Part shown: one piece after another, positions 1 to 10,445 of the stretch
Position numbering within the stretch: the first letter of the stretch is position 1
Layout of the letters: each line of letters opens with the position of its first letter
Source: Scedosporium boydii
Lineage: Eukaryota; Ascomycota; Sordariomycetes; Microascales; Microascaceae
DNA length: 64,000 nucleotides
Assembly: GCA_002221725.1 (NCBI GenBank)
Contig: NJFT01000122.1
Coordinates: forward strand, 1 to 64,000
Reading direction: 5' to 3'
Notes under the pieces: generated by a model
Seen by the model: the letters and a program-made list of their open reading frames with translations, nothing else
What the model was told of the DNA's origin: nothing
Databases searched by the model: none
Program-made: the position numbers and the translations under genes

Positions 1-866
1 GTACTTCTGAGTGTTGGGACTCGACTCTTTCAAGGCGTGGCATGCAATTTAACAGATGAATGGGGTACAAATCACCCCAAGGTCTTTTCCAGTATCAAGG
101 TACTCCTTTCTTATCGCATCGCACTAATTAATGTCGAGATTTGAATACAAACGTAGGGATAAATTCTATCCATCCCTGTCCCTCATCTCACGAAGCAGCA
201 CGCCACAGTCTACAAAGGTTCATCTGGACCTGATCCCCCTTGTTCGCGAACCAAAGGCGGGATGCGACCTGGGCCGCCACGCATTAAGATCTTAATTGGC
301 GACCCTCCAAAACCCCGGCTTGTGCAACCACGCCTATCCCTTTCGGTCCAGGTGCATCGACAATTGGCAAACGACATCCAACCGCCAGGTGAGGCGGGCA
401 AGGCTCGGCGCCCTCCTCTCACGCAATATGATACATCACCGAACGTGGCGCCAGATCAAGCCTCTGGAACCCCGGGTCCTATCAGGCCCCCGAGATGGCT
501 GGGCAATCCCTGGAGCTGGTGCCTGGGAGTGACCGCAGCCCAGGAGGGGTCCCAGGAGGGGTTTTGTCTGTTTTGGAAAAAAGATGCTGGAAAATTTTCA
601 CATGATGCGAGAGAGAAATAAGGATCTGTTATCTCGCTTCTTTCTCTAATTTCTCGATACTCATCTTTTCCAGACCTCTTCCGGAGGCCGGGCGGGATCG
701 CGCTTCTCAAAACGATTCGAATCTCATCTTCTCCGTCCTTTTCCGTCGAATTTCAACAAGAGCCGGTTTCGGTCCAATCGATTAACAACCTGTTTCTTCT
801 TATTACAGTGGGGAAAATTACGGTTGGAACGCCTTGATACGAACTCGGTCGTGCTCGCCTGTGAAC
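1..866. other. Intergenic / 5' leader, no gene assigned
   Basis: Only short overlapping frames without recognisable domains are present. A pyrimidine-rich tract ending in a 3' splice-like TTATTACAG at about 801-808 lies just before the first gene, so part of this stretch may be a 5' UTR with an intron, but the matching donor is not clear. Confidence 0.4.
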
Positions 867-3716
867 ATGAGCGCCATGAATACTGGGGCGGGCGGTATCG
901 CGGAGGACTACCTCCTCATCTCCAAACAGTTCGCAGAATGGCAGCGAGAATTCGAGCAGATTAAGGTCCCGGAGGATCTCTTCAACGACGAAAAGAGGAG
1001 GATAGAGATTTGTGTGAGCGAAGCGCATGACGCCCTCGTTCGAACCTTATTAGTATGCCGGGTTCCGTTGGCCCAATATGAAGCGAAGCTGGGGGAATAT
1101 ATCAAGTGGGAGAATAAGCGTGCAGTTCTTCTTGATGCAGGTTGCCCGTGCAAGTTTCAGAGTTTCGAGAAGATGCACACCAGGCTAGTTGCAGAGCATT
1201 GCGATAAGTTTCGAGCCTTGACTGAATACGCCAGCCGACATACCGGCCTCTTGAATGACGACCGCTCGGATCACGATCAGGAACCTCGAGCCAACAGCGC
1301 AACAGACTCATCGGGGCCTTCCTCGGCCAAGGAGACCACGCGGATACAATCAAACACCAGTGCCACAATGTCACCGGAAACGGAAAATGCGAATACTCAG
1401 CCCCAAGAACGCGCTGGAGAAAATGGCCACCTTAACGTTGCCGAGCAACCTGTCATTCTACCAGACGAGCCTTCTACAACATCGGATATACCTGGCACCA
1501 AAGCACCCCATTCTGACAATGTAGGCCACCCATGCTCGCCAGCTTTCTTGTTCTTCACTAACGCATACGTGAAACAGAACAAGCGCAGGCGAACAACGAC
1601 CGAGCTTTCTTCCGAGACGGAACAGCCCAAACGCCCGCGACTTGGTGATTCGACAGCTACTTCGAGGGAAGAAGCTTCGGGTGGAGGAGAAAATGAGATC
1701 ACAGACTCTCGGTCACAACTAACAATTGAATTCGATGAGCTGTACCAGGACGGCGAAGCTGAATATAAACATCATATCGTTCAGTGGCCAAGTGTCGGTG
1801 GGAAGTGGTACATCATACGCTGCGACAAACACGACATGCATTTCGGTACAAGCCCACTCCACGCAGCCGGCCAACACCTCGCGGGCAAGAGTCATAACAA
1901 TATGCAAAAGACGCTCGAGGTGGTTATCAAAGAGCTCGGAGTCGAAGTCTTGAACTGTGACGTGGAAAAACAAACCTTGAACAATGAGCTCTTCAAGAGG
2001 CTCGTGGACAGTGGTAAATACCTTCCCCTCAACAATAAGTGGGCTGCGAATTTCAAACGACCTCCCCCTTCCCAGACAAGAGGGTCGTCCCGGCGATCTA
2101 GGGATAGTCATGAATGGGTCACGGATGCGCGCCCAGGCGAGATTTATAAAGTCCTTTGCCCTAACCTGGGGGTGTATTTGGCGGTCGTCATTCTCCCTCG
2201 CGATTGCTTCAATGACCCGAGCTTTGACGAGATTGGGCTGCCTGGGGGGTCACTGGAAGATACTTGTCTTCTTGAAAACATCCCGGCATGCTACCGCGTC
2301 TGCGCGGCGACGAGGAAGATCGTGGGATGGGCTGATGGGTACGAAGATGGTGGGGAACTCATTACCGACCGAGAGTTCCCCGTCTTGTGTTTTGATGCGC
2401 TGCCGTACCTACGCAAAACATCGGTGACCTGGCGATCCGCTAAAGATCTTCGGGCGTTTGATATGAATAACCTGAGAGAAGAGAAAAGGGTGATTGAAAA
2501 CTGCAAATACCTGGAGCAATTTTTAGCCATGCGGCGTCGGCAAAAGCAAAGGGCGCACGGGGAAGAGAGAGTTGAAGAGGAGGAGGAGGCGGCGGCGGCG
2601 TCTCCTGCTCGTGCTCGGCAGCCATCACCACTACAGGCAGCCGGGAACTTTGTAACTACAGGGGTAGTGGGAGGAGGCTCCGGTTCACCTGACGGGCCAA
2701 ATCCAGTGAATAGCCTCCAAACCACGAGTATCCAGTGTGATCCCCAACGTCTACATGGGTACGGCCCGATCATCCAAGCTGAAGAAGAATCCGAAGGGAG
2801 TCCGCGTGCAGGAGAAGAGATATCGATGGGAGCACCTGTTCAACCCGATTTACCGAGTCCAAACGGCGAGGCCCAGCAGGAGCTGCAAAGGCACCCTGAG
2901 TATACCGGACAGACCATTCAAGAACCGGATACTGGGCCACAGCAACGAACCGAAGTAGCTGGACGTTCGGGAAGCCGAGACCGTTCGGCAGTAGAAATAC
3001 TCCAGGAAATCCAGTGGGCTGCATCGGCCGGTGCGCCGCAGGGTTGCCCTCCTAACGCTGGCTTTGCTGAGCGTCCGGCTAATGCCACCCGGTCGCCACT
3101 CCAACCTCGTTATGCTTCTGTAAATCACATACGGAACCGCCGGCCTGAAGCAGTCAGGAGTTCTAGAGAGATTCGAACAGGTGGTGGCATCCCTACTTCG
3201 GAATCCCGATTCGTGCCGATCCCCGACTCACAGCGCTCGCATCATCTCAACCTGACAGGTCCATCAGATATCCCCGGTACTCCGCCCCATCCTTCCACCC
3301 TGGGCGCCCGCCAGCTTCTCACTCCCGAGACGCCATATGGCTCATTAGGACACGAGCAACGCGAAGTGCCGCAGCAGACATGCCAGTCGTCTTCCGATGT
3401 GCGGCCGCAGCTCTCACAGTCCACGGCACACGCCATTGCCGGACAAACGCAGTTTTCAAGTGAATTTAGACAATCAACAAGTACTCCGGGACCAGCGCAG
3501 AACCCGACACATACCCCTCACTTACGTCACTCGCCGTTGCAGTTTCCACCAGGCATTATAGCGCCAGAGGCACAAGTCTTGGATGCCACATTTGCCCAGG
3601 GCAATGATACAACGACATACGTTCGAGCTCCCGAGGCCGAGATGGGAGCACCTCAGCAATCGGACTTCGGCGACTCATATGACCCTCAGGATGAGATATG
3701 GAGCTTTTCTGAATGA
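867..3716 (+). CDS. Large fungal protein of unknown function with a His-rich, zinc-finger-like segment
   Basis: A single uninterrupted frame of 949 residues. The first in-frame ATG is at 867; the frame extends upstream only through a TTG. The N-terminal ~150 residues look helical and charged. A basic KRRR stretch near residue 240 and KRPR near 260 could be nuclear localisation signals. The middle contains a folded-looking segment with one Cys and several His around WYIIRCDKHDMHFG and a later HLAGKSH, which resembles a degenerate C2H2 finger. An acidic/Ala tract follows, and the last ~350 residues are low-complexity, rich in Ser, Pro, Gln and Gly. I do not recognise a named family. A nuclear or chromatin-linked role is inference from composition only. 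No frame disruption was seen. Confidence 0.75.
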   Translation: MSAMNTGAGGIAEDYLLISKQFAEWQREFEQIKVPEDLFNDEKRRIEICVSEAHDALVRTLLVCRVPLAQYEAKLGEYIKWENKRAVLLDAGCPCKFQSFEKMHTRLVAEHCDKFRALTEYASRHTGLLNDDRSDHDQEPRANSATDSSGPSSAKETTRIQSNTSATMSPETENANTQPQERAGENGHLNVAEQPVILPDEPSTTSDIPGTKAPHSDNVGHPCSPAFLFFTNAYVKQNKRRRTTTELSSETEQPKRPRLGDSTATSREEASGGGENEITDSRSQLTIEFDELYQDGEAEYKHHIVQWPSVGGKWYIIRCDKHDMHFGTSPLHAAGQHLAGKSHNNMQKTLEVVIKELGVEVLNCDVEKQTLNNELFKRLVDSGKYLPLNNKWAANFKRPPPSQTRGSSRRSRDSHEWVTDARPGEIYKVLCPNLGVYLAVVILPRDCFNDPSFDEIGLPGGSLEDTCLLENIPACYRVCAATRKIVGWADGYEDGGELITDREFPVLCFDALPYLRKTSVTWRSAKDLRAFDMNNLREEKRVIENCKYLEQFLAMRRRQKQRAHGEERVEEEEEAAAASPARARQPSPLQAAGNFVTTGVVGGGSGSPDGPNPVNSLQTTSIQCDPQRLHGYGPIIQAEEESEGSPRAGEEISMGAPVQPDLPSPNGEAQQELQRHPEYTGQTIQEPDTGPQQRTEVAGRSGSRDRSAVEILQEIQWAASAGAPQGCPPNAGFAERPANATRSPLQPRYASVNHIRNRRPEAVRSSREIRTGGGIPTSESRFVPIPDSQRSHHLNLTGPSDIPGTPPHPSTLGARQLLTPETPYGSLGHEQREVPQQTCQSSSDVRPQLSQSTAHAIAGQTQFSSEFRQSTSTPGPAQNPTHTPHLRHSPLQFPPGIIAPEAQVLDATFAQGNDTTTYVRAPEAEMGAPQQSDFGDSYDPQDEIWSFSE

Positions 3717-4730
3717 TATGTATCTTAGAGGGAGAGTGAATATTGTGTGTTTCTTGGGTTGGGCAATGTAAGAATTGAACTTTAACATCATCTGAAAAGC
3801 GACAGCGTGTTAGCTGGTGCGAGTGGGCAAAGTCGGCGCTGTTTATCTTGCCCCAGCTGTATTTCTGTCCAGGAAATAATTAGGAAATCCAAAATCACTC
3901 ACTCACCTTGCTGTCCACTTTCCCATCCTGCTAAGAGAGCCTCAACTCCTTCACATCTGCACCATTGAGTGCCTAGTCATAAGTGTCTCTTTCGCAAGTT
4001 CTTCAAGTTACTGGCTAGCGGCTTCGCAAGGCACCAATACACCCGAGAGGGTGCTCTGCCATTGGTCTTTGGAAACTCGGGAGTCGGGAACCAATGGAGG
4101 CGCGGGAGGTGGCAGCGGAAGGATCGGACAACCTGCCATATTGGGGATGCGGATCCCTCATGTTTCAGAAGCGACAAGCGCTCCTTTCCCACCTATTGGA
4201 CCTCTCGATATTATTATCATCCTACTTTTAAGGGCGGCTGATGCTGACAATTCCCAGGCAGGCTAAGTGCAATCCTGGATGGCCAAATAGGCGAGGAAAG
4301 ATCCATCTGGGGCGGTGCTGAAGCTGACTTCACTGCCAAATGCTACGCCGGACTTCGGTACGATTGGTTTACCGCTAGCATGGAAGAACAGGGGAGGACC
4401 ACTCTGACATCAGCACGAAGTCCGGAAGATGGGGGCGCCGAGATAATTTTAATTTTGACGATGCACTCAGACGAAGTGGTAGGGAAAAGGGGCGTAGCCA
4501 CAATGGAAAAAATAGTGATGATCAAGGCGTAAATTTCGGGAACACATCGTGAGTATCACAGAAGATGAAAAAGTATTTAAGGCATCGGATCGCTCTGGAC
4601 AACTAGCCATGAAAAGCAGCTCTTAAAACTCACAATCCAAATAGCAACTGACGATAATTACCATCTTCAATTCCTGGGTCCTCTTTCCCGCCTGTCGTGC
4701 ATTTTCAACTTTTCTGAACCTCCAATCTTG
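3717..4730. other. Intergenic region, nothing recognised
   Basis: About 1 kb between the large nuclear-type gene and the secreted Cys-rich gene. Only short frames without domains were seen. It presumably holds the terminator of the first gene and the promoter of the second; an AT-rich TATTTAAG occurs near 4573, roughly 155 bp upstream of the next ATG. Confidence 0.4.
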
Positions 4731-5705
4731 ATGATGCTCTTTTCAACTCCCTTCGGGCTCCGGCCCATCGTTTTGGTGATGTTTGGCTTCACCGCAACTG
4801 CCGTGCTAGCCAACCCTGCCAACTCCTTTTGCGACAGAGGCAACCTCCCAACGCCTGGCGATTGCCAGGCTGCCATTGCAAAGATCAACCCAAACGAAGT
4901 CTACACTGGTATTCGCCAGTTCAGCGCGGGGGACTGCACTGTTGAGTTGCGCGGTGCCCTCAGCTCAACGAATCCGCCCCCTACTCGAGGGAGTGATATC
5001 ATCATGCAGGCCCAGGATATCCTCGAAGACGGTTGTCAGGGAGTGGGCTTTTGTGAAGACACGGGCGGCCATGTAAGCTCAAAAAACCGCAGATCAAATA
5101 TCTACCGGGAGAGCCCAACACACTGATATGTGGTAAATTCGCTATAGGTCTCTGTGCGCCAGTGTACCGTTTGCATGTACGGGACTTGTGCGGTCTGCAA
5201 CGCCCCACGCCGCCGTGACATCGGGGACGCAGGCGGATCCCTCCCAGGCCGTTCGCTTGAGGAACGACAGCCTGAGCCCGGCAGTTTCTCCAGGCGCCGT
5301 AGAGTAGCTTCGGAACCAGAGCTCGCATCCGCTCCACACCTTGTCGCTCGTCAAAATCCTGAGCCAGGCGTGGAGTGCCGAAGCAGCCTCAACCCTCCCT
5401 CTGTCGATGCTTGCAAGAAGCTCGCGGACTCCATTCGTGGACAGACACTATCCTTGCCTTTCACCACTAGCGTCGATGATTGTGATCTTGCTGTGTTTGG
5501 GCATTTCCGGGACCTGGGTGCAAGTGGTGATAAGATTGCTGATCGCATTTCGCACGACTCTGATGTGTGTGCGAGCGCTGGCTCGGATCCAGTTGTGGGC
5601 TCCCAGAAGGACACCACCCAAGAGCTGATTTTTGTTGGGTTTACCATCTGGTTTGGAAACTTGTGTGGCAGGTTCGGCTTTGGGATGGCAAACTGCGTCC
5701 CCTGA
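4731..5705 (+). CDS. Secreted cysteine-rich protein with duplicated domain and dibasic linker
   Basis: Two exons, 4731-5072 and 5148-5705, split by a 75-bp intron (GTAAGC...TATAG, phase 0); 299 residues. The start is the ATG after a non-ATG TTG. Residues 1-27 form a signal peptide with a hydrophobic core ending in ALA/VLA. Two halves share a Cys pattern: C-x10-C-x23-C-x32-C from residue 34, and C-x11-C-x22-C-x28-C from residue 191, with a Pro and Asp at matching places (PTPGDC / PPSVDAC). Between them lie a CxxC-rich strip (CTVCMYGTCAVC) and a linker with RRR and RRRR, likely sites for a Kex2-type protease. The protein could therefore be cut into two secreted Cys-knot-like units. The family is not recognised; an effector or antifungal-type role is only a guess. 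It lies 347 bp from the 3' end of the first UstYa gene. Confidence 0.72.
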
Positions 5706-6051
5706 TAAGCATGTCCCAGAGAACTGACCGATGATGAGTTTGGAAATTTATGTTTTGACTTGTCAGTGTTGCTTGCATATGGGTTTACACTGGAAGATAG
5801 GCATCAATGGATCAATTGATTTTGTTTATTTCATCAACTTGCTTGGGCATTGTGGGATCAACCCCTCGACCCTTTAATCTATCCTCTCCGTGGTCGAGGG
5901 TTTCCCCACGAAGGCATCGACAAATACTCCACTCTTTATACTAGTAACACCTCAAATCTGATAGAATTTGCCATGGAAAACAAGGAAACGGAGAGCAATG
6001 GACATTATCCCAGATCTGTTGTGTCGTCGGCGCTGAAACAGAGACTAAGTG

Positions 6052-7163
6052 TCAAGGAGCGTGCGGCATCTCTATCAAACCCGAGAACATCAGCTTCTCT
6101 ATTCCACGTCCGACAGATACGTCCCGTGCCTCTGCCCACGCTAACACTTCTTCAGGGTCCCTGCATTGATGCCAAGTATTGAAATCCGGGTAGGGAACGG
6201 GGTTGTTCTGAACCCAGCGAAAGGTAATTAAACCGGTATCCGCATGGCAACTAATGACTTGCCGCAGTATCTCAACGCAGTGATCTAAAGGTCTTTCATG
6301 TAAGTGATATGATATAACGTGAAATGCCACATAATAATGTAAGGATAGTATTGCTCACCGAGGTGCATCATGGTATTGTGGGAGTACGAGCCGTTCTCAA
6401 AAGGCCTCCATTCCTCGTAGTAATCGTGGTGTACCGCTTTCCGAAGCAAGTTCTAAGGGAGATTCTTCAGTCAACATGGACAATGTGACGACATATCGTT
6501 GAGAGGCCTACCAAGCAATGTAATTGATGGAATAGTTCTAATGTCGCCATGTATCCCCCTCCGTTACTCTCACTGTATTGGACGGTGGAATTGAACCAGT
6601 CATCATCGGATGTCTTGTTAGAGAGTTCAATGTCCTCTTTACCAACCGAAATTAATACTGCGGTGCCATCGATCCACGCTATATCACCTCGCATTAGTGT
6701 CATGCCGGTGTATCAGAGAGGGCGGAGGAAGAGGCTGACGGTGGTCAGTGAACCTGTCCCATTCACGGTCGATTCCAGGACTCGGGTTCCCGCGATATCG
6801 GTTGGTAAACTCGAACGACCCGTTAAAGCGCGTCGGGACCCTCTTCAGGGTAGAGAGGTCATCGGCTATGTGTGCGAGTGTGAGCCCTATACTCTATGTA
6901 TCAAATGTGGGGGTCGATGGATAGGGAAACCTACTCCAACTCATGTCCAAACATGAACAAACGGAGTTTCCCCTGCTCTTCAGCCCGCCTAGGAGAAAAG
7001 CTGTGAGGATGACAAAAATACTTAAAGAGCAGCGGAGGAGAGTTGGAAGAAGCCCCCATTGCTGTGTGTAAGCATCAGGCTTGTCACAGTTGTTGCCAAG
7101 CACACGATCTTTGATGGGATCATTTTGTTGAAGTGGTGAATACCGAGATCTGGAAAAGAACAT
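6052..7163 (-). CDS. UstYa-family (DUF3328) oxidase-like membrane protein
   Basis: Five exons on the minus strand: 7163-6935, 6865-6740, 6687-6512, 6452-6359 and 6284-6052; 285 residues. Splices are GT-AG with introns of 52-74 bp. The N-terminus carries one membrane segment (LLRCSLSIFVILTAFLLGG), as usual for the family. Exon 2 has RFNGSFEFTNRYRG and PSPGIDREWDRF. The two family-defining HxxHC motifs are intact: HQLHC at the end of exon 3 and HLDHC created by joining exons 4 and 5. UstYa-type proteins are copper/iron-dependent oxidases that make ether or C-C crosslinks, often on Tyr, in fungal RiPPs such as ustiloxin, and related modifications in other pathways. The gene is divergent from a paralogue with the same intron positions, 290 bp between start codons. 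Several Asn glycosylation sites are present. Substrate is inferred from the nearby precursor-like gene. Confidence 0.85.
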
Positions 7164-7453
7164 GTTTATGAAAATTTCCTTCGTTAATCTCGGTCAATGG
7201 ATGGGAAAGGACATCAAGCAATGCGCTCAGGCAGGATGTGGTGTTGAACCACCTAGTATATGTATGGGACTGCGTCAATCTTGTGCCGTCTCTAATTACG
7301 GGCATGGCACGGGGTCCTACCTCACCGCAGAAAGCGAAGTACTTAAAGTTACCCTACCTTCCTCAACACCGAAGGTTGGACTTTTGTGGGAAATCCTGCC
7401 TTCCAATGATCCTCCAACTGACTTGAACACCTCGCGAAGAATCCGGAGCAGCC
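7164..7453. promoter_or_regulatory. Shared divergent promoter of two UstYa genes
   Basis: 290 bp separates the two start codons. It contains an inverted repeat ACCTTC (7356-7361) / GAAGGT (7371-7376) with a 9-bp spacer, 78 bp from the plus-strand ATG. Six-base arms can arise by chance; a dimeric regulator site is a possibility only. Confidence 0.4.
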
Positions 7454-8477
7454 ATGGTCTCCCCAAAGCTCTCCAGCGAATTCTTGGAAGCACAAAATTT
7501 ATTGCAACAAAACGCGCAAGAGACCGAAAACTCACCGGGTCCAGAGAGGGTGACCGAGAAATTCAAGACGAGAATCCACCTCGCGCTTCTTTACTTCTCC
7601 AATGCCATCCTCCTTGCGTTTGTGGTAGTTGGGTTGTTGATTGCGAGACCTAAGCCAGCTCATACTGAGGTGTACTGTACGTGCCATGGAGAGGAGAGAG
7701 TGTGTGATAGCAACTAACAAGATGGCTGACTGAAAACAAATATTGTTAGCGCCGGCGTTGGATATCGTCAAATACACGAATGTCGTCTTTCTTGACAACG
7801 TGTACGAAGTGTCGCCGTTCCAGGGCACGCCGGATGACATTAAGGACGACTTATGGGATAAACTGTACCGGAGTGAGTCAAAAAAGTTTTGTATTCTTGC
7901 TGCCACACACCAGGCGTTAATACATTTTCCCGTCTAGACACGAGCACAACTGTCATTGATGCTGCATCCGCGAAAAAGCTCCCAAACGCGACGATGGTCC
8001 TTCCTGGCAGGAATGGGGATGGGATCATATCCCTTGAGGTGTTTCACCTCTTGCATTGCCTGGTAAGGAAAGGAAGCATCTCGGGCTTCTTCACTAGCTC
8101 ATGGTGACCAGAACTCGTTACGGAAAAGCCTCTACCCCGAGAGGTTCCCCGACTACAGCGTTTTCTTCCAAAACGGCACACGCAACCCCGATAATTCCGT
8201 TCACCACGGTAACAACCCCCCCTTTTCTTATTTTAGAAAATGCCAAGACTAACATATTTATGGCCTCGACCATTGCATTGACCGGATCCGACAGGCGACC
8301 ATGTGCGCCGCTGATTTGGGAGCAACATACTGGCGCTGGAACGAGTTGCTCAATAAGTGGCATATCAACATGCGGACGACGCACACATGCCGTAATTTCG
8401 ATGACATTCGAAAATGGGCCGTAGCTAGGAACTTGCTTGATTGGGATGAGACAATCCCGAGTCGACTGACGGGATAG
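7454..8477 (+). CDS. Second UstYa-family (DUF3328) oxidase-like protein; last 3' splice site defective
   Basis: Exons 7454-7676, 7750-7872, 7938-8062, 8112-8208 and 8269-8477 would give 258 residues. Motifs: a membrane segment (LLYFSNAILLAFVVVGLL), then EVYSPALDIVKY, HLLHC at the end of exon 3, and a second HHDHC across the exon 4/5 junction. Intron positions and phases equal those of the minus-strand paralogue, so the two arose by duplication. The oddity is intron 4: donor GGTAAC at 8208-8210 and branch site CTAAC at 8249-8253 look normal, but the only position giving the conserved frame ends in CG (8267-8268), not AG. The AGs at 8236 and 8247 give introns of only 28 and 39 bp and lose the second HxxHC; retaining the intron hits a stop. 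The gene may be disabled, spliced non-canonically, or carry a sequence error. Confidence 0.72.
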
Positions 8478-9469
8478 TCGTATGTTGCCAACTGGACATG
8501 TTCCATTCCAATCGGCTTTCGACTTGGACGAGGAGGAGGCCAGGTGAGGGAGAGAAGTTTGTAGATTAGCCTTGACGGTGTCGTGCCCAAAACAGTAGCT
8601 GACTACCGGGAATCCACCACCAGAGGTCGTGAAATGATTAAAGAATCCTTTTAATAACCTATATATATTTAAGGAAAATTTAACCAACCCTCGTCTCCAG
8701 TCAACGCGGAGAGCGTTGGCTCAGAATCTTGGCTGGTTGAACCTTTGTCGGTGAAAGAGTGCCAACTCACATTGCGATAAGTTGAAATAGAGATTAGATG
8801 CCAAATTAGCGCGGGGTAAGGGTTGATCGGCCAATCTTTCCGGCCGGTAGAAGTGTTTATCTGCCCATATTGTGTCTGAAAACTCCAAGGATGCCAAGAG
8901 CTGTCGGTGTGAAAGCAGTGTTACACAGGTTATGCAAGAAGGGCGAGGACCATCCGCATCAACAAGCCATCTATCTCAAAAGTTGGCTGCCTCTTTGAGA
9001 AGGACGGAGTAACGCCGAGGAGCCCTCCAAGATGGTGGCAGCACCTAATATGAGGGTCACAGTTGCAGATGAGACTCGGAGACGTTATACTGCCCGAGAA
9101 TTGCGTACATCGATTCCCCTCGTTCAACACATTAAAAATAGAAACCAACACACCCAGAAGCGGGGAAATCTTTCGCCGTACATGTTGTGACAGGCTGATC
9201 CAACATGAAGGGCAACGACAAGCATGACTTTGATACTCCAGAACCAAAAGCTATTGCACCAACACAAGAACTCTAGACAAGGAAACCCTATCAGAACGAT
9301 GAAGGAGTGTGATGGCTGAGGGCCTCAAGTCCTAAGGAAAGGCAGACAAGCTATCACATGCGGTGTTTGTGAATCAGGGATGATGTGGACTATTTAATGG
9401 AGTCCTTCCTCCCATCTGTGTCAAAAACGTTCAAGCCCAAAAGGTACCCTCATCAGTTCCAAAATCACG
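8478..9469. other. Intergenic region upstream of the precursor-like gene
   Basis: Nothing convincing is coded here on either strand. A TATTTAA box at 9391-9397 lies 73-79 bp before the ATG of the short peptide gene and is a plausible core promoter element. Confidence 0.4.
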
Positions 9470-9671
9470 ATGAAGCCCACTACTTTCCTCGCCAGTTATT
9501 TCCTTATCTTCGCGGCATCATTTGCCATAGCTTCACCCATCGCCCCTGTCGAAGGATCGAACGTCCCAGAGAATGTATGATTCATTCCGATCCATCTTCT
9601 TTTTGTGGCCTTGCACTCACTAACTGTTACAGGACGAGGACAAGAAGCGAAAGAAGAGCTACTACGATTAG
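9470..9671 (+). CDS. Candidate RiPP precursor peptide (47 aa, Tyr-Tyr core after dibasic sites)
   Basis: Two exons, 9470-9574 and 9633-9671, with a 58-bp phase-0 intron (GTATGA donor, perfect CACTAAC branch site at 9618-9624, TTACAG acceptor). Residues 1-22 are a signal peptide (hydrophobic core FLASYFLIFAASFAIA). A short leader follows, and the second exon encodes only DEDKKRKKSYYD and stop. KR and KK are Kex2-type sites; release would leave a C-terminal peptide such as KKSYYD or SYYD with two adjacent Tyr, the usual target of UstYa enzymes. Without splicing the frame stops one codon into the intron. Known dikaritin precursors mostly hold several repeated cores; this one has a single terminal core. 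It sits 992 bp after the second UstYa gene and 774 bp before an ABC exporter. Function is inference from architecture and context; a simple small secreted protein remains possible. Confidence 0.6.
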
Positions 9672-10445
9672 GATGACGCCCTCGTGTCCACAGAGAAAGT
9701 GTTGATAAGTTGGGGATCAAGGGACGGGCTCGAAGGAGTGGTTATTCTGCGAGAAGACGGTTGGAAAGTGGGTTTGATGTTACAGTTTGACCTATTGAGA
9801 TATATGGAGCTCCTGGAGTCGATAGCACGGGCCCTGATACTTGTGCTCTAAGCTTGATTCCATATTTCTTTCCCCTTCTTCGCCCTTCATTAGCTTAACA
9901 TTTGAATAAAATTTCTTCTTTTTACAATTGGGACTTCAATTCCGTGCCAGCCATCTCTGAGCATAAAGACATGAATTCCGATGTCTATGGGACTTACCTG
10001 CCCGGGATGATAGGCACCTTCCTTGAGAGAATCGGCAGCTTGATATTGTCCCTCTCATTCATTAGATTTAAAGGTGGTGTCTGATTCGGACTTGCGCGGT
10101 CCTCGGCCAAATGGGAAGCGGATAATATAGACCCATGGCGCGGAGCGTATTGCGAGCATACGACGGGAGATTCCTTCCGGGTCTGCCGTATTACTTCCCG
10201 TGTCTCTTTCATCTAGTTCGTGTAACCGACCCCCTCTCGAATCCTTCCACCCTTGATGACCACCACCCCCTATTCGTGAACCGAGCGGTCGCGGGTCATG
10301 AGCGTCCCCTCCCTCTCGACAACTTTCGAGTCCCTTCCATCTCCGCTTCTACGACTCTCCAAATCTGACCCGCCGAATTGTGTCAACATAGCGAGGTTTC
10401 TGGACCTCCCTACCTTTACTTTAGCAAAGGTGTTTCTAGCAAGTC
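9672..10445. other. Intergenic region before the ABC transporter gene
   Basis: No supported gene. The stretch immediately before the transporter ATG is pyrimidine-rich, as is common in fungal leaders. Confidence 0.4.

Noticed and set aside
8930..9247. 105-codon minus-strand frame between the UstYa gene and the peptide gene
   Set aside because: No signal peptide, domain or splice logic; probably chance.
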